A stretch of DNA of 64,000 nucleotides from Prunella strophiata (Eukaryota > Chordata > Aves > Passeriformes > Prunellidae), in assembly GCA_036583965.1 (NCBI GenBank), contig JAZBQD010000007.1:992001-1056000 (forward strand). Reading direction: 5' to 3'. How positions within the stretch are numbered: the first letter of the stretch is position 1; every line of letters begins with the position of its first letter. Shown here piece after piece: positions 55,976-64,000 of the stretch. The translations under genes and the position numbers were made by a program. A model generated the notes under the pieces. It worked only from the letters and a program-made list of their open reading frames with translations, was not told the origin of the DNA and did no database searches.

Positions 55976-56222
55976 GGCCCAGCTGAACCAGAGGCCAGGG
56001 CTGCTGTGGGGACTCTTGGGGGTGTTCAGATGGTCCAGGCTGATCCAGCACTGTGGGAATAAAGCCCCAAACTGGGGGAACTGGGCAGACAGAAGGGCAA
56101 ATCCTGCTGGGGAATCTGGCCCCACAGCAGAGCTGGGAGCAATGGGAACCGTGCCCTTCCTGCACCTAACACCAAACTTCTCTCCTTCCCAGCTCTCCAA
56201 CCTTCTCTCAGCCAGCCCAAAG

Positions 56223-56507
56223 ATGTGCTCCCGTGAGAACAGAGGCTGCCACAGCTCCGAGAGCTCCTCCTGCCACGGCGGCAGCTCCTCCTGCCACGAC
56301 AGCGAGCGCTCCTGCCACGGCTCCGAGGGCGTCGTGTGCCACGAGGTGACCCCAGTGCCAGATGTGACCCCCGTGGTGGTGCTGACCCCGCAGTGCCCAG
56401 TGGCCACTGGCACGGGGCAGGTGCCCCTGGCCCAAGTTCCGTGCCAGCAGCAGCAGCAGCAGATCAAGCAGCCGGTGCAGTGGCCGCCGCAGCAGCAGCA
56501 GAAGTGA
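56223..56507 (+). CDS. MCSR-start Cys/His/Gln EDC protein with WPPQ tail
   Basis: An intact 94-residue protein. Residues 1-40 are a Cys/His/Ser head of repeated S-S-x-CH units (MCSRENRGCH, SSSCHGG, SSSCHDS, SCHGS, VCH). The middle (42-70) is Val/Pro/Thr-rich. The tail QQQQQQIKQPVQWPPQQQQ plus K is Gln-rich, with Lys and the WPP motif, typical of transglutaminase substrates. The role is a cornified-envelope precursor (inferred from the family). The MCSR start is shared with loricrins 2 and 3 and with the two genes to its right. The start follows the acceptor AG at 56191-56192. It may correspond to one of the chicken ED genes named for Gln or Cys/His motifs, but I leave it unnamed. Confidence 0.87.
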   Translation: MCSRENRGCHSSESSSCHGGSSSCHDSERSCHGSEGVVCHEVTPVPDVTPVVVLTPQCPVATGTGQVPLAQVPCQQQQQQIKQPVQWPPQQQQK

Positions 56508-56676
56508 AGGGCCCGGAGCTGCTCCTGTTCCCTGTCCCTGAGCTTGGACAGGCCCTGCCTCATCCCTCCAGCCCCTTTCCCTCCTCCTGAGAACCCCAAG
56601 TGGCATTAGCGCGGTGGAATTGGGATTTGTTCTTCGTTCCCTGCTCCTATCTCCAGTAGCAAAGGTGTGATATTGA

Positions 56677-56682
56677 ATTAAA
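56677..56682 (+). terminator. Polyadenylation signal ATTAAA, Gln/Cys/His gene
   Basis: About 170 bases after the stop. Confidence 0.75.
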
Positions 56683-56689
56683 ACCTAAA

Positions 56690-57185
56690 GCTCATCAAAC
56701 CTGCTGGCGTCCTGGTGTTTTTCCACTGGTTTTCCTTATCTTTGGCATCGTTCCCAAGCCTGTCTGGGCTGAGGAGAGCTGCTTTCCACAGCTCCCTCCC
56801 CTTCCCATGGCATTCCAGCGGCTGGGATGGCTCAGCTCTGCAGTCCCCACACCTTGGGCACCTGCCAGGCTGATTGCAAAAGCTGTCTGGGGCTGAGGGT
56901 GCAGATCAGCCTCTCTGCAATCCCAGCCCTTGGCTTGGAGCCTCAGACCCTCACGGGCACATTGTGAAGGGTTTGCAGTTTGTTTGTGGCTGGTAAGGGC
57001 AGAGCAGGCTCTGTCTGGGAAGTCTGGAAATCCCTGATCCCCATAAAGAGGAGGACACGAGCAGAGGAAGGACCACACCATGCTCAGTGTCCCTTCTGAC
57101 CCCTCTAAATGAAGAATTTGGGGTTAGATTGGTCTTTTCTGCGAGGGAACTCTCCCTGCTTTGAAAATCCTATCAGGAGTCTGGG
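56690..57185. other. Intergenic, nothing recognised
   Basis: No gene-like frame. Confidence 0.45.
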
Positions 57186-57189
57186 TTCC

Positions 57190-57540
57190 TTGCAGGAAAT
57201 CCCAGAATCCCAGAGGAACTGAGGTTGGAAAAGCTCTCCAAGACCTTTGAGTCCAATCTGTGCCTGATCCCCACCTTCTCACCCAGCCCAGGGCACTGAG
57301 AGCCACTTCCAGGTTTTCCCTGGACACCTCCAGGGATGGGGACTCCAAACCTCCCTGGGCAGCTCATGACCACCCTTCCATGGGGAAATTCCTCCTGATG
57401 TCACCCCTGAGCTTCCTTTTCTCCCAGCTAATCCTCTTTCCCAGTTCTCCCAGGAGTTCTCCAGACCCTTCTCCTGCTGCCCCAGCCCCTTCCCCAGCTC
57501 CATTCCCTTCTCTGGACACACTCCAGCCCCTCAGTGTGTG
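57190..57540 (-). repeat. CR1 LINE 3' fragment
   Basis: CAGAATCCCAGAGGAACTGAGG, GTTGGAAAAGCTCTCC, CCTGGACACCTCCAGGG and CTGGACACACTCCAGCCCC. Confidence 0.85.
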
Positions 57541-57544
57541 AGAA

Positions 57545-59260
57545 AAACCATTCCCAGTTCCTCCCAAGGTTTTAACTGACTTAAACTATTAAAGTTCTGA
57601 TCCCCCTTTGGAGATGTGAAAGGGAAAACAGGAATTTTAGGTCTGCAGTTGAATTTCTCCCTGCCCCAGACCCCACTAGGCCAATTTCTGTGGGGACTGG
57701 GGACTCTGTGGGATGAGAGCAGCACAGTGTGTAATGCACAAGACATTTAATTAGCCACGGGTTCATGCTGAACCTTTGAAAGGAACAAGAAAGGTACTAT
57801 TAGCACCTGTTTTATTACTTCTCTTAATTAAAATAACAAGGAGCCTCAATGCCAGGTGTGAGGTCGGTGATTGCAGGGGCAGGGAATGAACTTTGGGGCT
57901 GGAAATGCGGCTCCAGCCTGGCATGGGGACATCAAGGGGTGCCAGTCCCTGTCCCCCAGCACCCCTCAGGCTGTGCCAAACCCACCCTGTGCCAACCCAG
58001 CCAGACGAGAGGCTCCAGGCTGGGTTTGAGTCTGGCTTTGTGGGAAGGGCAGATAAAATCTCCGAGGTGAATCCTTTCGAAGCAATCCAAGGCTTCACCT
58101 ACGCTCCCGGCTGAGCCGGAGCCATCCAGGCTGTGTCACTCCATGGAAGGAAAGACCTGGGAAGGGCCTGATGAAGGGAGACAAGGAATCTCTCCCGAGC
58201 TGGAGCTCTGTTATCTCTTCACACATCTGTGGAGCGAAGCAGGAAAGGCTGCAGGAATCCAGCAGGAAATTGTCCCCACCTTCTCCTCCCACAAAGACCA
58301 CGGCAGGGAAGGTGCTGAGAAATATTGCAGGGAAAGCCTCTCCCTCTTGCAGTGTTTACAGCAAGCACAGGTGGGTTGAGGCAGAGCCAAGTCAGGTGTG
58401 CAAACATGGAGCCTGTGGGTAATTTTCCATAAACGTTCCAGACCATCAGTGAAACCCCCTCAGTCAACCACAGGGAGTGGCAGCGCTGCTGCTCGGCTCC
58501 AGCTGCTCATCCCACCCCTCCTGGAGCTCCTCCCACACCTCATGGAGCCCATCCCACCCCTCATGGAACTCATCCCACACTTCATGGAGCTGGAAGCTTC
58601 CACAGTGAGCCACTCCTGGAGAATGGGGCTTTGCTCTCTCATGACCTCAGACATTTCCTGCCCCAGTTCCTGATCTTTACATCTGACACCTTTTTTTTCA
58701 TTTTTCCCTCCTCACCTCTCTCAGGTGACAGCAACTCTCCTCCCACACATGGCCAAAAATCCCCAAAGTGCTGCCTGACTGCAGCCTGACCCAAACCTCA
58801 CAGGGAGGTGTCGTGGGTTCATTCTGTGCACCGGGATAACACAGGTCAGATGTGAGTGCTCCAGTCTGAGGGATCCCTGTGAGTCAGCAGAGCATCACCC
58901 CAAATCCCTCGTGCCTCACTCCTAATCCCTGGTGCCATCCCAGTGTTGACACATTCCTGCCTTTTATGGGACAAGAAGATGTAATTGATGGGTCGGATGG
59001 GCATGACCTGTACCCAGGCATGGGAGACCAAAGTTCACCTGTGATTCAGGGGAAAATCCAGGTTCTGAAGTGTCTCCTACCTCACACTCTTGTGTTTGTG
59101 TCTCCATCCCTGTCTCATCATCCCTGAGAGCATTCTAGAAGTTCTGGAAGCAGGACAGCAACAGCAGCACTCTGTCCCAGCTAAAATAGAAAATTCTGGG
59201 TAAAATCAGAAGAGAAAATAACTAAAACACCTCTGGGAGTGTGAGTAGGGCTTCGGCCTA
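57545..59260. other. Intergenic with a short CTCATGGA repeat, no gene
   Basis: At 58500-58590 a roughly 27-base unit around CATCCCACCCCTCATGGAGC occurs about three to four times. Nothing else was recognised. Confidence 0.5.
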
Positions 59261-59264
59261 CTGG

Positions 59265-59395
59265 AGATGTCCAAGGAGTACCTGGACATGGCACTCAGTG
59301 CTCTGGTCTGCTTGACAAGGTGGGGGTTGGTCAAATGTTGGGCTCAGTGGTCTTGGAGATCTTTTCCAACATCAGTGATTCCGGAAATCTGGGAT
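59265..59395 (+). repeat. CR1 LINE 3' end
   Basis: GGAGATGTCCAAGGAGTACC through GGAGATCTTTTCCAACATCAGTGATTCC. Confidence 0.85.
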
Positions 59396-59399
59396 CCTT

Positions 59400-60130
59400 T
59401 TTACCCCAAACCATCCTGTCCTGGGATTTGATACCACTGCCCCCAACACCACATTGCAAAACCAGACTGAAACAGCACCTGAAGCCCCAGGCTGGGTTTG
59501 CTTGGCCAGGTTTTGGTGGATGGGGATCCACAGAGGTGGCAGAACCTGTGGGCTCTTGGAGAGGAGCCCACTCTGGGGCAGGTTTGGTGGCAGGACCTGT
59601 GGCCCATGGACTGGAACCCACTCTGGTTTGGTGGCAGCACCTGTGGCTTTGGTGGGCACCTGGAGGAGAAATCCTTGCTGGGCCACACCAGGCAGGCAGG
59701 TTGGAATGACCAGTGAAAGACAGATTTGGGCTAATGCAAACCTCTCATTGAGATATCCGGCCCCATTGTGCAATTCCCCTGCAGAATTCCTGCCCTAAAC
59801 CTAATCTGCAGGGATTAACATCAGTAATTATTCTTTCACATGGACGTCCATGACATGGAGCTCCTGGTCCACGTGACCCTGAGGAATTTGGGATTACAAA
59901 CACCTCTTCTGCCTGATCCACATTGTCCATGAGCAGATCCATTGGTCACTTCACGTGAAATTCCTTCCAATCTCGTTCATAAGGGAGGTGAAGAAATTAA
60001 CGAGCTAATAATAATTACAATGCTAAAAGCACAGAGCATCAAAGGGAAAATACGGGAAGCTGAACACAGCGGATAGAAATGGGCTGGGATCTGTAATTAG
60101 GGATGCCTCATGTCCCAGATAACCCTGTGG
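59400..60130. other. Intergenic with a short GC-rich repetitive part, no gene
   Basis: Bases 59540-59680 repeat GCAGNACCTGTGG and CCCACTCTGG several times. The rest is AT-rich promoter-proximal DNA. Confidence 0.5.
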
Positions 60131-60135
60131 AAAAG

Positions 60136-60212
60136 TATAAAAGGTTTCCCATCCCAGTTTCCTTCACTCGCTGCTCTGCTCCAAAACAGCTCCATCCCCA
60201 CTGCTGGAAAGG
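60136..60212 (+). promoter_or_regulatory. TATA box and non-coding exon 1, SCH/Pro gene 1
   Basis: TATAAAA lies at 60136-60142 and the donor GTGAGT at 60213. The intron runs 60213-60725. The upstream block TCCCAGATAACCCTGTGG resembles that of the next gene. Confidence 0.85.
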
Positions 60213-60746
60213 GTGAGTCCAATTTTTCTCTTCCCCTGGAGTTTCTTTAGGAAACTGGAAGTTTTTCCATGAGTTTGGGTAGAACTGGAGAGTTGGACAC
60301 TCCCTCCTCACCTCTGCATCTTGGTCATGCTGGAGACCAAGTTCTTGTTACCTACAAGAGCAAATTATTAAAACAAATTACAATAAAGGCTTTGAGCAGA
60401 GGCTCAAGTCAAACCAAAATAACAGAAAGGGTGGAAAATACAGACAGAGGGTTTTGTGGAAAAGGGACTTGGAGGTTTCCAAGCAGGAGGAACCAGAGGG
60501 TCTGGAGCTGCTCGTGGGAAATGGATGTTTGGACCAGTTTTCCTCTGGAAATCAAGTCCCATCCATAAAAGGTTCTGGGTTTAGTGGGGCAGCAAAGCAT
60601 CTCCCAACAACACTGACCCCATTTTCTCACTCCTGAAGAACTGGAAATTAGGAAGAAAATGGGGAATCCCAGAGCAAATGTCTATAAGCTGGTGCCGGCT
60701 GTGACCGTTCCTCTCTTCCCTGCAGCTCTGCCACCTCTCCAGGACA

Positions 60747-61037
60747 ATGTGCTCCCGCGGGTCCTGCCACAGCCACGAGACCTCGTGCCATGAGTCCCGC
60801 TCCTCCTGCCACGACTCGGGGCCCTCGTGCCACTACACCATCCAGAGGCAGCCTGTGCAGAAGTTCAGCTACGTGACACCCTGCTGCACCCCGATGCAGC
60901 CCTGCTACACTCCAGTGCAGCGCTATTGCCCCCCCGTGCAGCCCTGCTACCCCCCAATGCAGCGTTACTGCCCCCCAGTCTGCCCCCAGGTCACCAAGAA
61001 CATCTGCAAGCTGCCACCATCCTACCCCAAGTACTGA
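60747..61037 (+). CDS. MCSR-start Cys/His head, Pro/Cys tail EDC protein (SCH/Pro gene 1)
   Basis: An intact 96-residue protein. The head (1-30) is MCSRGSCHSH followed by three SCH units (ETSCHESRSSCHDSGPSCH). The linker is IQRQPVQK, with Gln and Lys suited to transglutaminase. The tail (45-81) has repeats of the form PCYxPxQRYCPP, resembling the Pro/Cys/Gln repeats of mammalian small proline-rich proteins. The end is KNICKLPPSYPKY. The predicted role is a cross-linked cornified-envelope precursor. Start: first ATG after the acceptor AG at 60724-60725. It is a tandem paralogue of the gene at 63796, sharing leader, head and linker. It may match the chicken EDCH-type genes, but the name is unsure. 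Confidence 0.87.
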   Translation: MCSRGSCHSHETSCHESRSSCHDSGPSCHYTIQRQPVQKFSYVTPCCTPMQPCYTPVQRYCPPVQPCYPPMQRYCPPVCPQVTKNICKLPPSYPKY

Positions 61038-61278
61038 GGGAACACTGGATCCCTCCTGCCTTGGATGCTCTCCATGCCTAGAGCTTCAGTCAATGGTTCT
61101 TAATTCCTGTTTTTAATTTGGTCCTCGAATTCCTTGTCCGTGATTAGAATTGGGTCCCTGGTTTTCCTCCTATTTGGTTTAATTTGCTCAGCACGCAAGA
61201 CCCAGCTCAGGTTGCTTTCCATGAAGCTGGGAATGATTCCTGCTGCTTTTCACCCATTTATTTGACAGCCTCCAAAAC

Positions 61279-61284
61279 AATAAA
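61279..61284 (+). terminator. Polyadenylation signal AATAAA, SCH/Pro gene 1
   Basis: About 240 bases after the stop. Confidence 0.85.
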
Positions 61285-61554
61285 ATTTGATTTCCAAAAG
61301 TAAAAGAAGTTCATGGTCTGTTTATTCTTTGACGTTTTCTCTTCAGAATAATTGCTACCTCTGACTTCTTAGTCACCTCTTCTCGATCTTTTCTCCTCAA
61401 ACTGATAAAAAAATGTCTCTAAAATTTCAAAATAATAAAAGCCAGTGATTCCAGAGGCATTTCCAGAGCAGCTGAAGGCTCAGGGAGCTCATCTGTACCC
61501 TATTTATTCACATATTGATACACAGAATAGGTATTTATACATTTATATCCAGAA

Positions 61555-61735
61555 GGAATTACTCCCAGGAGGGTGGTGAGCCCCTGGCACAGGTGATTCC
61601 ATGGATGCCTGGAAGTTTCCAAGGCCAGGCTGGACAGGGTTTGGAGCACCCTGGGACAGTGGGAGGTGTCCCTGCCATGGCAGGGGTGGCACTGGAGATC
61701 TTTAAGGTCCCTCCCCATCCAGCCCATTCCAGGAT
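61555..61735 (+). repeat. CR1 LINE 3' end
   Basis: GGAAGTTTCCAAGGCCAGGCTGG through GTCCCTGCCATGGCAGG to CCATTCCAGGATTCC. Confidence 0.85.
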
Positions 61736-62059
61736 TCCACTGGAGGGAACTGAGTCCCCTCCTCAGCAGCTCCTCACACTTAGTTTGTCCCTCTGACTCA
61801 GAGTCACAAACATTTTGAGGTGTCTAATAAATGCAAATAAGCACCTCGTGGCTTTTCCTAGCCCTCCTTCTTTCACTGAGCTCCAAATTACTGTTTTCAG
61901 TGACAATTGCAGGCACTTAAAATAAGTGTGAAATCTCTCTGGACTTTTGACAACCTCAGACTTTCCTTATCTCCCAGTCCAGCTGAGACACTGGTTCCAG
62001 AACAGGCTCAGTGGCTGCATCAGCTTCCCCAAGAGCTCAGCAGCCAGACTCAGCTTGAG

Positions 62060-62145
62060 TTAATAACCCTGGGAGTTGAATGAGATGATCTTTAATGTCT
62101 CTTCCAACCTAAGTCATTCCATGATTCCCTGATTCCATGGATTCC
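62060..62145 (+). repeat. Short CR1 3' end
   Basis: GATGATCTTTAATGTCTCTTCC with an ATTCCATGATTCC tail. Confidence 0.75.
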
Positions 62146-62334
62146 TCCTGCCTGAGAGAGAATTGACTCAAGGGCCTTCCCCAAAAAGGAGTTTTATCCA
62201 CCCAGATGAAGCATTTCTATACCACAGCAGCTTCCAGAAGACTTCAGATTTTCCTCAGCAAGGATTGGCTCTGAAAGATTTCCCTAAAAGCTTTTGGGTT
62301 TCTGAGCCACGGCTTGATAAATAAATAAAAAGAT

Positions 62335-62400
62335 TCATAGAATCATAAAATACTTTGGGTTAGGAGGGACCCTGAAGATCACCTCATTCCCCGACCCCTG
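62335..62400 (-). repeat. Short CR1 3' end
   Basis: ATTCATAGAATCATAAAATACTTTGGG then GAAGATCACCTCATTCC. Inverted relative to the copy 200 bases upstream. Confidence 0.8.
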
Positions 62401-62404
62401 AGTT

Positions 62405-63200
62405 GTTCCTGTGGTTCTCACCCAGATAAAAGTCACAGGAAAGGGACAATCACCCATTTTATTGTCCTAAAAACTTGGGCTGCTCTGAGAGAAACTTGGT
62501 ACCAAAGAGTGAAATGCAGGAAAGAATAAAAATCACAAAACTAGCTTTTAAGATGGGACCCCACAGAAACCTGGGTGGCAAGACATAAAATCCTCCCACA
62601 AACCCTTCCTGCTGAAGATTTGAAATCCCCTCCATCCAGGAGGAGCACAAACAGGAACATATTGTGGCACAAACAAAAAAACAGCTGACGGTTGGCAAAC
62701 GGAACAGGAAAAATTGGGATTGGGGACGTCGTTCTGGCGTCACCTCCGGAGTCGAGGCGTTGGGTCTGAGGTAGTCACCAGGACCTCCCTCTAATGAAGT
62801 CCCTGGGAGTTGTGGCTCTTAATTACAGTCCCTTGTGTCAGGGGAAAAAAACCTATCAATCAAAATGTGACTCTGCCATGGAGAACCAGGGGCAGCACGC
62901 GGGGAAGGAGTCAACCCTGCGGAGTTGATGCAATCCCAGTTGCCCAACGACAAATCACTTAATAACTCCAGGGATAGGTTCATTTTTGCCACGGGAATAT
63001 GCAACTGCCTCCAAAATTCCCTTCTAAGCAGATTGAGAAATTCCTCACTTATTAAAGTGCTGAGGAAAAAGTCATCGTTGGTTTTTTCTTGACTACGTCA
63101 AGTCGGAAATGCTAAAAACGAGACACAGGAGATAAATATGAATATGAGGGTTTGTGTCAGCATTGCCAAGAGGTGCCTAATTCCCAGGACAACCCTTTGG
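62405..63200. other. Intergenic, nothing recognised
   Basis: AT-rich DNA leading to the last promoter. No gene-like frame. Confidence 0.45.
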
Positions 63201-63204
63201 GAGG

Positions 63205-63281
63205 TATAAAAGTCCGGCATCCTCTGTCCATCCATCACTCAGCATCAGCTGCCCAAGCTCTTCCTCTTGCTCCAGCCAAGG
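63205..63281 (+). promoter_or_regulatory. TATA box and non-coding exon 1, SCH/Pro gene 2
   Basis: TATAAAA lies at 63205-63211 and the donor GTGAGT at 63282. The intron runs 63282-63774. The upstream TCCCAGGACAACCCTTTGG block matches the previous gene. Confidence 0.85.
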
Positions 63282-63795
63282 GTGAGTTGGATTATCTTGA
63301 TTTATCTACTCTTGAGCAGAAGTTCACTAGAGTTCTGAGTTTAGACTTTTCCTTTGTCTTAGAAATTCCTTGGTTTTGATGACTGGGTATCTGAACAGAC
63401 TCAAGGAGTGCTTGGTTTGCTCACGGGTGGGATGGTAGAAAAGCAGGAGCATTTGAAGCATCTGCAAAGACAGGGAGTCTTTGGGAGCCAGCAAGGAATC
63501 TATTCCCAGACTGGCAGGGGATGGAGGCAGAGAGAGCTCGGACAAGTCAGAGCAGTTTTAGAAGGAAATTCTACCTTAAAAAGCCAACAAGAGCATCTTG
63601 GGAGGGAAATTCCCATTAGGGCCGCACCATCGTGGAGTGTCCTCCAAAAGGAAGGGTCACCATGTCCCATACATCCCAAAACAGAGGGAAACAACATTTC
63701 CCATCCCAGCCCCAAAGAAGAGCCAAGGAGGGGGCAGCTGTCCCAGCCTGACCATCTCTTTCTCTTCCCTCCAGCTCTGCCAGAACTCCAGGACA

Positions 63796-64000
63796 ATGTG
63801 CTCCCGCGGGTCCTGCCACGACTACGAGTCCTCCTGCCACAGATCCCGCTCGTCCTGCCACGGATCCCGCTCGTCCTGCCACAGATCCTGGTTCTCCTGC
63901 CTCAGATCCCGCTCCTCCTGCCACGAGCCGGAGCCCTCCTGCCACTACATCCAGAGGCAGCCTGTGCAGAAATGCACCTACGTGACGCCCTGCTGTCCCC
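63796..64000 (+). CDS. MCSR-start SCH-repeat EDC protein, 3' end outside the window (SCH/Pro gene 2)
   Basis: The first 68 codons are seen. The head MCSRGSCHDYESSCH is followed by an expanded run of SRSSCH-type units, six or seven against three in the neighbour. One unit is changed to SCL. The linker IQRQPVQKCTYVTPCC is shared with the gene at 60747. Head expansion plus conserved linker, leader and intron ends show a tandem duplicate. The function is presumed the same, a cross-linked envelope precursor. The Pro/Cys tail is expected beyond the window end. Confidence 0.87.
   Translation, partial: MCSRGSCHDYESSCHRSRSSCHGSRSSCHRSWFSCLRSRSSCHEPEPSCHYIQRQPVQKCTYVTPCCP

Noticed and set aside
1..64000. 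CRISPR arrays, tRNA or rRNA genes, bacterial operons
   Set aside because: None seen. The sequence is vertebrate with introns and LINE fragments.

Overview
The window looks like part of an avian epidermal differentiation complex (EDC), the cluster of skin, scale, claw and feather cornification genes. The evidence is seen directly. There are two corneous beta-proteins (beta-keratins) with the [16 protein letters not shown] core, three loricrin-type Gly/Ser/Cys proteins, and a set of small Cys-, Tyr-, His-, Pro- or Gln-rich proteins. Nearly all share one layout: TATA box, short non-coding exon 1 ending at GTAAGT/GTGAGT, one intron, and the whole coding sequence in exon 2. The intergenic DNA carries many CR1 LINE 3' fragments and two solo retroviral LTRs, as expected for a bird. 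A songbird is likely but not provable here.

Layout. 0-8 kb: a claw/scale-like beta-keratin (+), then a head-to-head pair of almost identical MTF-motif genes (- at 3.5 kb, + at 6.8 kb). 11-16 kb: a 74-residue, 30% Cys protein (+) and a longer Tyr/Gly-rich MTF protein (-) with a one-base frameshift. 17-25 kb: an unrecognised 117-residue protein (+) and a second beta-keratin (-). 27-29.5 kb: a Tyr/Cys/Gln protein (+), frameshifted, with a 20-bp minisatellite in its 3' UTR. 29.5-36.8 kb is a gene-free, repeat-rich spacer. 36.8-48.3 kb: three loricrin-type genes (+). The first is intact with long Gly loops; the second has one frameshift and the third has three. 49.8-51.5 kb: a loricrin-related protein with the same C-terminal cross-linking tail. 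55-64 kb: three MCSR-start, SCH-repeat proteins (+), the last cut by the window end.

How they work together (established for the families, inferred for these copies). The loricrin-type and MCSR/SCH proteins carry Gln and Lys for transglutaminase cross-linking and Cys for disulfides, and build the cornified envelope. Beta-keratins, MTF proteins and the Cys-rich protein build the hard corneous material of feathers, scales and claws. Two loricrins and the loricrin-related gene share a proximal promoter module with fixed spacing (TAAATAAA, CATTCC, CTCACTTCCC, preceded by an AP-1 or AP-1-like site), which suggests co-regulation.

Caution. Four genes carry one or more frameshifts, all in GC-rich or repetitive sequence where the rest of the frame is well kept. 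Sequencing or assembly error is as likely as true gene loss.
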